36,596 bases of DNA from JBBQVS01 sp964250765 (GTDB lineage: Bacteria; Chloroflexota; Ktedonobacteria; Ktedonobacterales; Ktedonobacteraceae), in assembly GCA_964250765.1 (NCBI GenBank), contig CAXUHF010000047.1, positions 1 to 36,596 on the forward strand. The letters are read 5' to 3'. Each line of letters opens with the position of its first letter. Position 1 is the first letter of the stretch. Positions 1-7,115 of the stretch are shown here, one piece after another. The notes under the pieces are model-generated. The model had not been told where the DNA came from. It worked only from the letters and a program-made list of their open reading frames with translations, and did no database searches. The translations under genes were made by a program, and so were the position numbers.

Positions 1-106
1 GCACAAGCAGGCTCACCTCGGCCCAGTAATACTTCACGTGATGCTTCATCAGGTAGAAAATGCTGCTGTAACAGAAAGAGCAGATCATTTTTTCGTGTCG
101 CGTTGA
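1..106 (-). other. Possible unrecognised coding fragment at the left edge
   Basis: Read on the minus strand, about the first 130 bases form one open frame containing DEASREVLLGRGEPAC and running off the window edge. I do not recognise the product. It may be the tail of a gene outside the window, or chance: the plus strand is also open here in one frame. It abuts the broken MFS gene, so this may be the junction of a rearrangement that removed the exporter's 5' part. Low confidence. Confidence 0.15.
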
Positions 107-721
107 AAATCTGCCGTCCTCAAGTTCTCTCCCTTATAGACAGGACTTGCTCTGCTCCCACTTGTCCTGTTCATTATTCTCTCATCAGCATTCACTGCTT
201 TGATGACGAGTCGTCTGGGTCTCAGACCAATGCTCATCGGGGGTGTTATTGCTATGGCACTTGGCTTGGGAGTGCTCACACGGATTACGTCCGGCGGAAC
301 GTATCTCACAACGCTACTTCCAGGCATTATACTGTTTGGCATTGGTTTTGGCATACTACTCAACACGACCTTGATCGCCGCCACTGCTGGCGTTAGCAAT
401 GAAGAGCAAGGTCTTGCGTCGGGACTCATTAATACGACCAATCAGATAGGAACTGCGGTCATTATCGCTACCCTGACCGCTATATCCGCCGCCCGCACAC
501 ACCTCCTTGACGTGACCGCCCGTACATCCATCGACCATCAGCAAGCACTCATCGGGGGCTATATATTTGCCTTTCTTGTTGGCCTTGGCCTGCTCTTGCT
601 TGCCCTTCTCATCATCCTGGTCTTCATCGAAAACAAAAAAAAGCAGGATACTCCGAGTCTCGTGAGGCAGGCGAACTCATCGCAGATTGAGCCACTTGGC
701 AAGAAGACGCACGCGCTCTAA
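107..721 (+). pseudogene. MFS drug exporter remnant, DHA2/EmrB-QacA type, 5'-truncated with nonsense codon
   Basis: The frame from about 140 to 721 encodes the last four or so membrane helices of a 14-helix drug:H+ antiporter. The loop SRLGLRP between helices and the helix-end phrase GLASGLINTTNQIGTA are typical of the DHA2 family. In frame upstream, at 128-145, the sequence reads SPL-stop-TG where the family has the conserved SPLQTG; the stop TAG (137-139) differs by one base from the expected Gln codon CAG. Further upstream another stop (104-106) ends the frame and no N-terminal ten helices are present. The longest stop-free frame starts with a TTG at 200, but a protein starting there would lack most of the transporter. 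I read it as a decayed gene; a sequencing error could explain the single TAG but not the missing 5' part. Confidence 0.75.
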
Positions 722-866
722 AAAGATGCTCAACACTCTTCCCCTGTCGCACAAAAAAATCGACATCATTGGCAAGCCTGACCTCTCAGAAGAGAATGCT
801 TACAACATCCTTACCTGAAGGGTTTGCCAACGACATCGAGGAAGGATTCCTATCTTGTTTCAGGGA
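722..866. other. Intergenic gap, convergent, no gene seen
   Basis: This gap lies between the exporter remnant and the convergent SRPBCC gene. I see no open frame, clear terminator or repeat of the families found elsewhere in the window. Confidence 0.4.
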
Positions 867-1181
867 CTAGTACTCGACCTTGCCACCTTGTCCTTTGAGC
901 AAATTCTTGATCGACTGCAAGGACTTTTCAAGCCCCTCATTGATGGTGTCATCGGCACTTCCAGACACCTTAGCCATTTCCTGTTTTGCTTGCGGTGGTG
1001 GTGTTGCTGAAAGATGGACAGTCACTTCTGATGGTGCATCATTGGTATTCCCTTTGAATTCCATCCAACCCGAATACTGATTTTCCTCATCAGACCCCCA
1101 TTCCAGGCGATTTCCATTGACACGGAAATAGCCGTCCGCATCGTAGCTCAACCCTGTTGGTGTCTCACCTTGAATACGCAC
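867..1181 (-). CDS. SRPBCC (START-like) fold protein, N-terminus doubtful
   Basis: The 104-residue frame from a GTG at 1181 shows the second half of an SRPBCC/polyketide-cyclase-like domain: a strand around NGNRLEWGSDEENQYSGWMEF, then SEVTVHLSATPPP, then a C-terminal amphipathic helix (EGLEKSLQSIKNLL) that would pack over the ligand cavity. The ligand is unknown. The frame stays open upstream to about 1325 and still looks homologous (YISNLPKYVP resembles the usual start-of-domain helix end), but there is no ATG, GTG or TTG in it. So either the start is the GTG at 1181, giving a domain without its first strand and helix, or the gene has lost its 5' end. It is divergent from the TetR gene at 1354, and the upstream homology runs towards that gene's promoter. 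Confidence 0.55.
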   Translation of the reverse strand: MRIQGETPTGLSYDADGYFRVNGNRLEWGSDEENQYSGWMEFKGNTNDAPSEVTVHLSATPPPQAKQEMAKVSGSADDTINEGLEKSLQSIKNLLKGQGGKVEY

Positions 1182-1353
1182 ACGGTCTCCCTGCTGAGGT
1201 TGAGCACTATGCGTCGTGGGGACATATTTGGGAAGATTGCTGATGTATATTACCCGTATGGAAAGTAAAATGTCAAGGGAAATGTATTTTCTGAGGAACC
1301 CTTTTCCTTCTTCCCTCCGACTGTGTTATACTCATGCAAAAGGGAAACACACG

Positions 1354-2007
1354 ATGCAAAAACACATGCGAGGACGCCAATCAGCTGAAACGGCGGAACA
1401 TACTCGACACACAATTCTTGTTGCCGCACTCCACATTTTCGCTCGTCAAGGGTTTGAGTCTACTGGTATGCGCGATATTGCGCTTGCGGCAGGTACGACA
1501 CATAGCCTCATTCGTCACCACTTTGGCTCGAAGGAGGGCGTCTGGCAAGCGGTAGTGAGTCAAGCATTTCATGAATTTGCAGATGCTCTTCATGCGAGTG
1601 CTCAACCGAGTAGCACTCTATCAAACGAGCCTGCGGCACAACTCCAGCGCATCATTCAAGCTTTCCTTTATGTCTGCGCTCGCTCACCAGAGATCATCCA
1701 ATTGCTGCTCCATGAAGGCACTGAGAAGAGTACGCGGCTTGAGTACGTCATGAAGCAAGCGGAACCCTTAGAGGAAATCATTGACCCTCTCCTTCCGCGT
1801 GTGCAACAACAGGGCGACTTGCAACAATTCGACAACCGCTCTTTTGTGCTCTACCTGATCACTGCTGGTGCCGCCCCCTTTGGGTTTTTCGCCTTTTCCA
1901 ACCAAATACTTCAAACAAACATTCTTTCAGAAGAACAAACTCAGCATCACATTGATCGCGTCCTTCAAACTCTCTTTCCTAACTCAAAATTTTTGTCTAC
2001 ATCATAG
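1354..2007 (+). CDS. TetR/AcrR family transcriptional regulator
   Basis: A 217-residue protein with a TetR N-terminal DNA-binding domain: helix 1 around residues 17-33 (HTILVAALHIFARQGFE), and the helix-turn-helix at about 38-58 (GMRDIALAAGTTHSLIRHHF) followed by the GSKEGVW signature. The C-terminal ligand and dimer region is helical and of ordinary length. I chose the ATG at 1354 because it sits behind a purine-rich ribosome site (AAAAGGGA, 1338-1345) and a possible -10 box (TATACT, 1327-1332); the frame is open further upstream but only with weak starts. TetR proteins usually repress a neighbour in response to a small molecule. The divergent SRPBCC gene and the broken drug exporter are the natural candidates, which would make this regulator an orphan of a decaying locus. 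Confidence 0.85.
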   Translation: MQKHMRGRQSAETAEHTRHTILVAALHIFARQGFESTGMRDIALAAGTTHSLIRHHFGSKEGVWQAVVSQAFHEFADALHASAQPSSTLSNEPAAQLQRIIQAFLYVCARSPEIIQLLLHEGTEKSTRLEYVMKQAEPLEEIIDPLLPRVQQQGDLQQFDNRSFVLYLITAGAAPFGFFAFSNQILQTNILSEEQTQHHIDRVLQTLFPNSKFLSTS

Positions 2008-2180
2008 GCTCAACTTCTCTATATTCAAGCGTATATATACCATAATTCATTTCAGGCACGTTTCTTTACTATGAAGAGTCAAGTGGGAATGGTACTTCTG
2101 GCGACTTGCTTGTCGCTTCATATCATCGTATGTTATTGTAACAGTGTTCTCATTGAAGACCGTCCTATGTAGAGGGAAAC

Positions 2181-3434
2181 GTGTTACAGAACAGGCGCAT
2201 TCTCGTTGGTGTTTGTGGGGGGATCGCATCGTACAAGACGATAGAACTTGTCAGCCGTTTGCAGCAGGCAAGTGCCATTGTCGATGTTATTCTGACAGAG
2301 CACGCGGAAGACTTTATTCGTCCGCTTACTTTTGCCACGATGAGCCATCGACCAGTGTATACCGATTTGTGGGAAGCGTCTGGTCATGCCGCAGAAATGC
2401 ATATCGAGTTAGGTGAGAGAGCCGAGTTGCTCGCACTTGTGCCAGCGACCGCTAACACCCTTGCCAAGCTTGCACATGGTATAGCCGATAATATGCTGAC
2501 TGCTGTGGCACTGGCAACAAGGGCACCTTTACTTGTAGCTCCCGCGATGTACCATAACATGTATACTCATCCGGCGACACAAGCAAATCTCGCGCTTCTG
2601 CAAGAGCGGGGTGTGCATATCGTCGGTCCTGTTGTTGGTCATCTTGCGTCAGGAGCAGTAGGCCCTGGTCGGCTACCGGAGACAGATGTTTTGTTGGGTG
2701 CGATACGCACAGTCCTTGGGCGAAGCGGAAACCTTGCGGGTCGCCATGTCGTGATAACGGCAGGTGGGACACAAGAGCCGATTGACCCTGTGCGTTATGT
2801 GGGGAACCGCTCGTCAGGGAAGATGGGTTACGCCCTTGCGGAGGAGGCGAGAGACCGTGGCGCACGCGTCACGCTCATCTCTGGTCCTGTTGCGCTTTCA
2901 GCACCCTATGGTGTAGAGCTACAGGCCGTGGATACGGCACTGCATATGCGGAACGCGGTCCACGAAGCAATCGTGGACGCCGACGTACTTATCATGAGTG
3001 CCGCAGTTGCAGATTATCGTCCGTCGGCTCCAGCAGCGCGAAAAATCAAAAAGGGCGAGACACAACAGAGTTCCGACGATGCGGGCACGCTCACTTTGCA
3101 TCTGGTCCAAAATCCAGATATTCTCGGTGAACTGGCTCATGCACCTGATGGGAAAAATACGCGAATACCGACGCGTCTGGTGCGCGTCGGGTTCGCAGCC
3201 GAAACCAACGATATCATGAGCAACGCGCAGAAAAAACTAGTTGAAAAACAGTTGAGTCTGCTCATCGCAAATGATGTAAGCCGCTCGGATAGCGGCTTTG
3301 GAGCGGACACAAATAAGGTGTTCATCTTTCATGCAGATGCTCCTGTGGAGGACCTGCCTGTAATGTCTAAAACAGATGTTGCGGCAGCCATTTGGGATCG
3401 CATTGTGTCATTGTTGGGAACGAGGAGTGAGTAG
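2181..3434 (+). CDS. coaBC: Bifunctional phosphopantothenoylcysteine decarboxylase/phosphopantothenate-cysteine ligase
   Basis: This enzyme adds cysteine to 4'-phosphopantothenate using CTP (CoaB) and decarboxylates the product with FMN (CoaC), two steps of coenzyme A synthesis in the cytosol. The CoaC half (about 1-180) has the flavodoxin-like start ILVGVCGGIASYK, the catalytic His in MHIEL (residue 74) and the substrate clamp region. The CoaB half (about 187-410) has ITAGGTQEPIDPVR, NRSSGKMG, SAAVADYRP and the lysine-rich KIKK loop. At 417 residues it has normal length. Start: GTG at 2181 behind AGAGGGA. Odd: the PxMN signature of the CoaC family reads PAMY (residues 121-124; codon TAC at 2550-2552), so the Asn equivalent to E. 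coli Asn125 is Tyr. Everything else looks intact, so I still expect a working gene. Confidence 0.95.
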   Translation: MLQNRRILVGVCGGIASYKTIELVSRLQQASAIVDVILTEHAEDFIRPLTFATMSHRPVYTDLWEASGHAAEMHIELGERAELLALVPATANTLAKLAHGIADNMLTAVALATRAPLLVAPAMYHNMYTHPATQANLALLQERGVHIVGPVVGHLASGAVGPGRLPETDVLLGAIRTVLGRSGNLAGRHVVITAGGTQEPIDPVRYVGNRSSGKMGYALAEEARDRGARVTLISGPVALSAPYGVELQAVDTALHMRNAVHEAIVDADVLIMSAAVADYRPSAPAARKIKKGETQQSSDDAGTLTLHLVQNPDILGELAHAPDGKNTRIPTRLVRVGFAAETNDIMSNAQKKLVEKQLSLLIANDVSRSDSGFGADTNKVFIFHADAPVEDLPVMSKTDVAAAIWDRIVSLLGTRSE

Positions 3435-3509
3435 GGAGGATGTGGTGCTGTGATTGGAGATTTTGTTCTGGAATTATTGAGTACACAAAATATGCGGGAG
3501 GAATCCAAA

Positions 3510-3911
3510 ATGGATCGTGCTGCCAGTGCTGGTTTTGAAGGCATCGCTCAGATGCTGCTTGAACAAAAAAAATTAATGGATGCGTTAGAAGCTGAGAACC
3601 GCGAGCTGCGTCGCCAACTTGCTGATCTTCGTCGTGGTATCGGCGTCGCCGTCGTCATCGAAGGCAAAACTATTCAACTTATGACGGAACCGGGTAGTCC
3701 TGTTCCCATGAATCCACAAACACAAGCTGCACTACAGAGTTTGCAGAGCTTGCAAAACTCGCAGCAACAACCCCAACAAAATAACGGTAGCTATCAACAG
3801 CAACAGAACCGCCAGCCTACTGGAAGCCAGCAGCCTGTTCCCACAACGAATGGCGACCGACGCGAGAATGGCAACGTCCGTAGCCCCCTTGCCGACAGCT
3901 TTGTTCTCTAA
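3510..3911 (+). CDS. Hypothetical coiled-coil protein with Gln/Asn-rich tail
   Basis: I recognise no family. The 133-residue protein has a short N-terminal coiled coil (about 10-45, LLEQKKLMDALEAENRELRR), a compact segment with predicted beta structure (GVAVVIEGKTIQLM, about 48-62) and a long low-complexity region rich in Q, N, S and P, then a short conserved-looking end (RSPLADSFVL). There is no signal peptide or membrane segment. The ATG at 3510 is preceded by GGGAGGA at good spacing; an upstream GTG at 3450 in the same frame lacks a comparable site. It follows coaBC by 75 bases and could share its transcript. An F1 palindrome starts eight bases after its stop. Confidence 0.7.
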   Translation: MDRAASAGFEGIAQMLLEQKKLMDALEAENRELRRQLADLRRGIGVAVVIEGKTIQLMTEPGSPVPMNPQTQAALQSLQSLQNSQQQPQQNNGSYQQQQNRQPTGSQQPVPTTNGDRRENGNVRSPLADSFVL

Positions 3912-3918
3912 AAAATTT

Positions 3919-3989
3919 GTAGGGACCGATTTATCGCGTCCTCGTCTGCCCTTCAATTGCAGAAGCGGCCGCGATAAATAGGTCCCTAC
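3919..3989. repeat. Palindromic repeat, family F1, copy 1
   Basis: Arms GTAGGGACCGATTTATCGCG at the left and the near-complement at the right (CGCGATAAATAGGTCCCTAC) enclose about 25 bases. The element lies between two convergent genes and ends six bases before the stop codon of the minus-strand gene. Related copies are at 14288, 22629 and 34389, with an interrupted one at 6288. Confidence 0.9.
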
Positions 3990-3994
3990 TATGT

Positions 3995-5035
3995 TCACCA
4001 TGGCTCAGCAAGCAATGCATTCAGTGCATCTTTATCACAAGAAACAGGGAAGATGCTCATTCCTGTACTTTTATGAAGTGCATGAAGAGCATTTGTATCT
4101 GTTGGGTCTGCCATTGCAACTGTGAGGCGGTTATGGTCACGTCCTACAGGCGCACACTGAAATTGGGTAGCGATAGCGTGTGATAAGAGGTTTTTCAATC
4201 GCTTTGATAGTGTTGGTGGCAGACGCAGAAACGGTACAGGTGTTGCATCGTGTGTTGATGGAAGTGTTTCAGCAGAAGGATGAGTTGAAGAGGTAAGTAG
4301 TTCGTTCTCAGGCACTGGTGTTTCTGAGGTCAACGTATTATGGAATGATAGCATACTCTCTGCTGGTGGCATTGTGTCCCAAAGGTATGAAGTGATAGCT
4401 GGACGCAGAGTTAGCCGATACATGACGCGACCGACACTGGCGAGAAGATGTTCTATTGATGGTCCTTGTTCTGGATAACTTGCAATACCAAGCACAATAT
4501 CGGTTTCGTGTGTCAACGGTGGTACGATGGTCTCGGCTTGGAGCAAGTTCACACTGTTATACACGCGCTCAAGTATGATGTATGCTCCTTGTTGATCTAC
4601 ATTGGGAAAAAGAATTGCCGCACCTTTTCCTGTGTCGAGGTACATACTGTCTTCCATACGTACCGCGCGGCGCACATTTGTTATTATTTGTTCTACCACA
4701 CTCACCGAGGGATGATAACGCTTACGCTTGCGCACGACCTCTGTTTCAGGCGTTAAATGGATATCTTCTAATTGCGACACATGTAGTAAGAGGATACTTA
4801 ACGGTGCGCTGGACGGAAGCAGTGATTGCACATGTGTACGAAGAAGCGTACTCAATGCTGGCGGTGTAGGAAGAAGTTCATCATCTTCTCTATCCTGCTC
4901 TTTTGTTGAAGGTAGACATAAAGGCGATATGGGAGGGCAAGAGCAGACATCTAGTTCAGGAGCACTTTCGGTTGTTCCAGGCATCTTGCGTTGTTTGGCT
5001 GTGTTAATTGTTGTATCTTTTCTTCTTATGCTCAT
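3995..5035 (-). CDS. Degenerate GGDEF-like domain fused to a GspE N-terminal (MshEN-like) domain
   Basis: A 346-residue soluble protein. The N-terminal 80 residues are low in structure. Residues about 80-225 follow the diguanylate-cyclase fold pattern (PLSILLLHVSQLEDI as first strand, then DIVLGIASYPEQGPSIEHLL near the end and MYRL where active enzymes have the MYxAK helix), but the GGDEF signature is replaced by DTGKG, so cyclase activity is not expected. After a Ser/Thr/Pro-rich linker, the last 70 residues match the N-terminal domain of type II secretion/type IV pilus ATPases: CAPVGRDHNRLTVAMADPTD, then GMSIFPV. Related MshEN domains bind cyclic di-GMP, though I cannot see the full binding motif. 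The start at 5035 has GGGGC upstream; the frame is open further but that part lies in the F3 repeat. Probable role, inferred: a sensor or scaffold in cyclic di-GMP signalling. No pilus genes are nearby. Confidence 0.7.
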   Translation of the reverse strand: MSIRRKDTTINTAKQRKMPGTTESAPELDVCSCPPISPLCLPSTKEQDREDDELLPTPPALSTLLRTHVQSLLPSSAPLSILLLHVSQLEDIHLTPETEVVRKRKRYHPSVSVVEQIITNVRRAVRMEDSMYLDTGKGAAILFPNVDQQGAYIILERVYNSVNLLQAETIVPPLTHETDIVLGIASYPEQGPSIEHLLASVGRVMYRLTLRPAITSYLWDTMPPAESMLSFHNTLTSETPVPENELLTSSTHPSAETLPSTHDATPVPFLRLPPTLSKRLKNLLSHAIATQFQCAPVGRDHNRLTVAMADPTDTNALHALHKSTGMSIFPVSCDKDALNALLAEPW

Positions 5036-5057
5036 AGCTTGCCCCAGCGAATGTGTA

Positions 5058-5145
5058 GAACTCCTGTACGGGTCTGCTTTAGCACACCCTGGACCCAATG
5101 AATAAGCGCAAAAGGGTGTGCTAAAGCAGACCCGTACAGGAGTTC
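5058..5145. repeat. Palindromic repeat, family F3, copy 1
   Basis: A perfect inverted repeat with 33-base arms (5058-5090 and 5113-5145; left arm contains CTCCTGTACGGGTCTGC and AGCACACCC) around a 22-base loop. It lies in the 5' leader of the minus-strand gene at 5035, so it would form a hairpin in that transcript. A second copy lies between hemE and hemH. Confidence 0.9.
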
Positions 5146-5270
5146 CTTAGTGTCTAATAATTTTATTGGTATAGGAAGTTCTTTCTTATTTGTAAGTATA
5201 CAGTCTGTCTCAAAAGAGAGGGGATAGGTAGTATGTTGTGGTATGGTTAAGAAGTACACAAGCTGGTTAA

Positions 5271-5344
5271 GAGGCGGGGTGTAATTTTTATTTGTTGTTT
5301 TTTTTTTTTTTTTTTTTATAATTTAATATAATATCCCCCGCCTC
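5271..5344. other. Imperfect hairpin around a 20-T homopolymer
   Basis: GAGGCGGGG (5271-5279) pairs with CCCCGCCTC (5336-5344) around a very AT-rich loop that includes an uninterrupted run of 20 T (5298-5317). It lies downstream of the response-regulator gene and could help end its transcript, although the loop is too long for a standard terminator. The length of the T run may be inaccurate in the assembly. Apart from this, 5146-5353 holds no gene that I can see. Confidence 0.45.
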
Positions 5345-5353
5345 TATATGTGC

Positions 5354-6052
5354 CTATTGTTCGATAGTGACGGTTGTGGTGAAAGTGTAGCCGACACCGG
5401 GGACCGTCATAATGTATTGTGGCGAGTTGGGATCTGGTTCAACCTTTTGGCGCAGGTGACGAATATGTGTCTTAACTAGGCCAGAGTCGCCCGCCTCATC
5501 GTAACCCCAGACCCGTTCTATGATCATATCAGTGGTTAACACCTGCCCTGTGTGAGTGATCAATAGGTGAAGCAAGCGACTTTCTGTTGGTGTTAGACGG
5601 ACCTTATCACCATCTCTGGTCACTTCGTGCCGCATAGCATCGAGTGTAACGGGTCCGGCTGTGACCGAGGAAGAATTTGAACTGCCGCGTGTGCTCCCTG
5701 AACGCCGCATAACGGCCTTAATACGCGCTAAGAGTTGTCGAGGACTAAAAGGTTTCCGCAAATAATCGTCCGCACCCATTTCCAACCCACGTATCTCATC
5801 GTCTTCCCGATCATGTGCGGTGAGGATCAAGACCATTGAATTTGTTTCACTCCGCATCTGGCGACACACCTCGAAACCATCGAGTTTTGGCATCTGCACA
5901 TCAAGGATCACAAGGTCGGGGAGCGTCTCGCGCCAACGCTTGACTGCCTGTTCCCCATCAAAAGCGCGCACGACATCGTAGCCGTGCCCCTTGAGCCAGT
6001 AGCTTAGCATGTCTACCATGTCACGGTCGTCATCCGCCACCATGATTTTCAC
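5354..6052 (-). CDS. OmpR/PhoB-type two-component response regulator
   Basis: A 232-residue DNA-binding response regulator. The receiver domain (1-115) has the acidic pocket VADDD, the phospho-acceptor Asp51 in VILDVQMPKLDG, Thr78 (LILTAHD) and Lys100 (LRKPFSP). After a Ser-rich linker comes a winged-helix trans_reg_C domain (about 135-225) with the typical LTPTESRLLHLL and VKTHIRHLRQKVEPD. All key residues are intact, so phosphorylation-dependent DNA binding is expected. I chose the GTG at 6052 because TAGGAGGA sits seven bases ahead; the ATG at 6076 overlaps that site. No histidine kinase gene is adjacent, so its partner is encoded elsewhere. Confidence 0.93.
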   Translation of the reverse strand: MKIMVADDDRDMVDMLSYWLKGHGYDVVRAFDGEQAVKRWRETLPDLVILDVQMPKLDGFEVCRQMRSETNSMVLILTAHDREDDEIRGLEMGADDYLRKPFSPRQLLARIKAVMRRSGSTRGSSNSSSVTAGPVTLDAMRHEVTRDGDKVRLTPTESRLLHLLITHTGQVLTTDMIIERVWGYDEAGDSGLVKTHIRHLRQKVEPDPNSPQYIMTVPGVGYTFTTTVTIEQ

Positions 6053-6287
6053 GAGATTCCTCCTACGGGTCTGCATTCTACAGTAACTGTCGGTCTATAT
6101 ACCGATATATGTTTCCGAATACCCGGCGACCCAGTGCAACGAGCATTCGTGTCTTTCTTCTTGTCTTACTCTCATCAGTAGTAACGCGACCAACATAGGC
6201 AGGTAACATCATGATACAATTTGGGCTATAGTCACGCATGATAATAGTCCTTATTACACAAATATCGGCACAAATACAATTTTTTGA

Positions 6288-6479
6288 TAGGGACCGATTA
6301 GCGAGTATAACGCGAACTGTAGGGGTCTAATTCTATTACACCCTCTTGGCATTTGACCACGCTAGAGGGACGTTGGAACGTTACATCAATCCTCTAAACA
6401 GAATCGATTGCCGACAAGGCTGTAATAGAATTAGACCCCTACAGATTATTCGTATCCAAATTCGTTATCGGTAGCTACA
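6288..6479. repeat. F1-like palindrome interrupted by an F2 element
   Basis: The left part (6288-6317) begins TAGGGACCGATTAGCG and the right part (6444-6479) ends TTATCGGTAGCTACA. The two are imperfect complements and together add up to about the length of an F1 element (70-73). The F2 copy at 6318-6443 sits between them. This reads as a nested insertion into an older, degenerate F1 copy. No gene is visible in the remainder of 6053-6498. Confidence 0.6.
6318..6443. repeat. MITE-like palindrome, family F2, copy 1
   Basis: A 126-base element with terminal inverted repeats of about 24 bases: TGTAGGGGTCTAATTCTATT at the left and its complement at the right. The interior contains GGAACGTTACATCAATCCT, shared with the other three copies. 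The ends can be read as TA-GGGGTC...GACCCC-TA, i.e. an element flanked by a TA duplication as in IS630/Tc1-mariner-type insertions. Confidence 0.85.
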
Positions 6480-6498
6480 GAAAGGGCATAACATCCTT

Positions 6499-6894
6499 AT
6501 GAACCGGAAAGAATTACTCGTATTAGCACGTGAGGTAGCGTTAAAAGCGCATTGTCCCTATTCGCATTTTCGCGTTGGTGCGGCCCTTGTCGCAAATGGC
6601 AAGGTATATACCGGCGTAAATATCGAGATATCGAGCTACGGGCTTACTTTGTGTGCTGAACGAGCAGCATTAGCATCAGCACTTTCTCACGGTGGCACAG
6701 AAATTACACATATCGCGGTAGCATGTCTTGATGCACCACCGAATGCACCCGCGAATGAGCGCACTCCCTGCGGTGCCTGTCGTCAGTGGATCGCTGACCT
6801 CGCGCCTTCTGCTACGCTGTATATCGACGGGATAGAGCGCGATTTCACTATTGCTGATTTGTTACCTTATGCGTTTGGCTTGCCAATGGTCTGA
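6499..6894 (+). CDS. cdd: Cytidine deaminase
   Basis: Hydrolytic deamination of cytidine and deoxycytidine to uridine in pyrimidine salvage. The 131-residue protein is the size of the homotetrameric enzyme. It shows the substrate-binding start CPYSHFRVGAAL, the zinc/catalytic motif CAERAAL (Cys plus catalytic Glu; residues about 52-58) and the second zinc motif PCGACRQ (about 90-96). The C-terminal region is of ordinary length. The ATG at 6499 follows the interrupted F1/F2 repeat region and has only a weak ribosome site (AAAGGGC about 12 bases before). It appears to be transcribed alone. Confidence 0.95.
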   Translation: MNRKELLVLAREVALKAHCPYSHFRVGAALVANGKVYTGVNIEISSYGLTLCAERAALASALSHGGTEITHIAVACLDAPPNAPANERTPCGACRQWIADLAPSATLYIDGIERDFTIADLLPYAFGLPMV

Positions 6895-6904
6895 AATGTA
6901 ATAT

Positions 6905-6934
6905 CAACGGACGCTCCTTGTGAGCGTCCCTACT
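6905..6934. repeat. Short hairpin after cdd, ends like family F5
   Basis: GGACGCTC (6909-6916) and GAGCGTCC (6922-6929) pair around CTTGT. The outer bases CAACGGACGC and CCCTACT are shared with the larger F5 palindrome at 19424. It may act as a weak transcription terminator, but no T run follows. Confidence 0.5.
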
Positions 6935-7115
6935 CTACTCACATCTTTCTCTTACGACTTTCAAAGGGTCTTGAAATGTGGCTTGAATCCACTTGACAGA
7001 ACGGCTGAGACTTGGGTACGCTATAAGTCCCTGACTTCGTAGAAATGTAGTCGGTAGCGCGAATTCTGTACGTTAAGCTTCTGTTTCCAAATGTTCTGCA
7101 AGAAGAGGTGCATGC

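Noticed and set aside
2452..2865. Minus-strand open frame of 137 codons
   Set aside because: Antisense to the conserved coaBC core; no ribosome site or homology visible.
5032..5259. Minus-strand open frame over the F3 repeat
   Set aside because: Much of it is the palindrome itself; no ribosome site and no recognisable protein. The real start of the neighbouring gene is at 5035.
5271..5344. Classical rho-independent terminator
   Set aside because: The stem is only nine bases and the loop over fifty, so it does not fit the standard form; recorded only as an imperfect hairpin.
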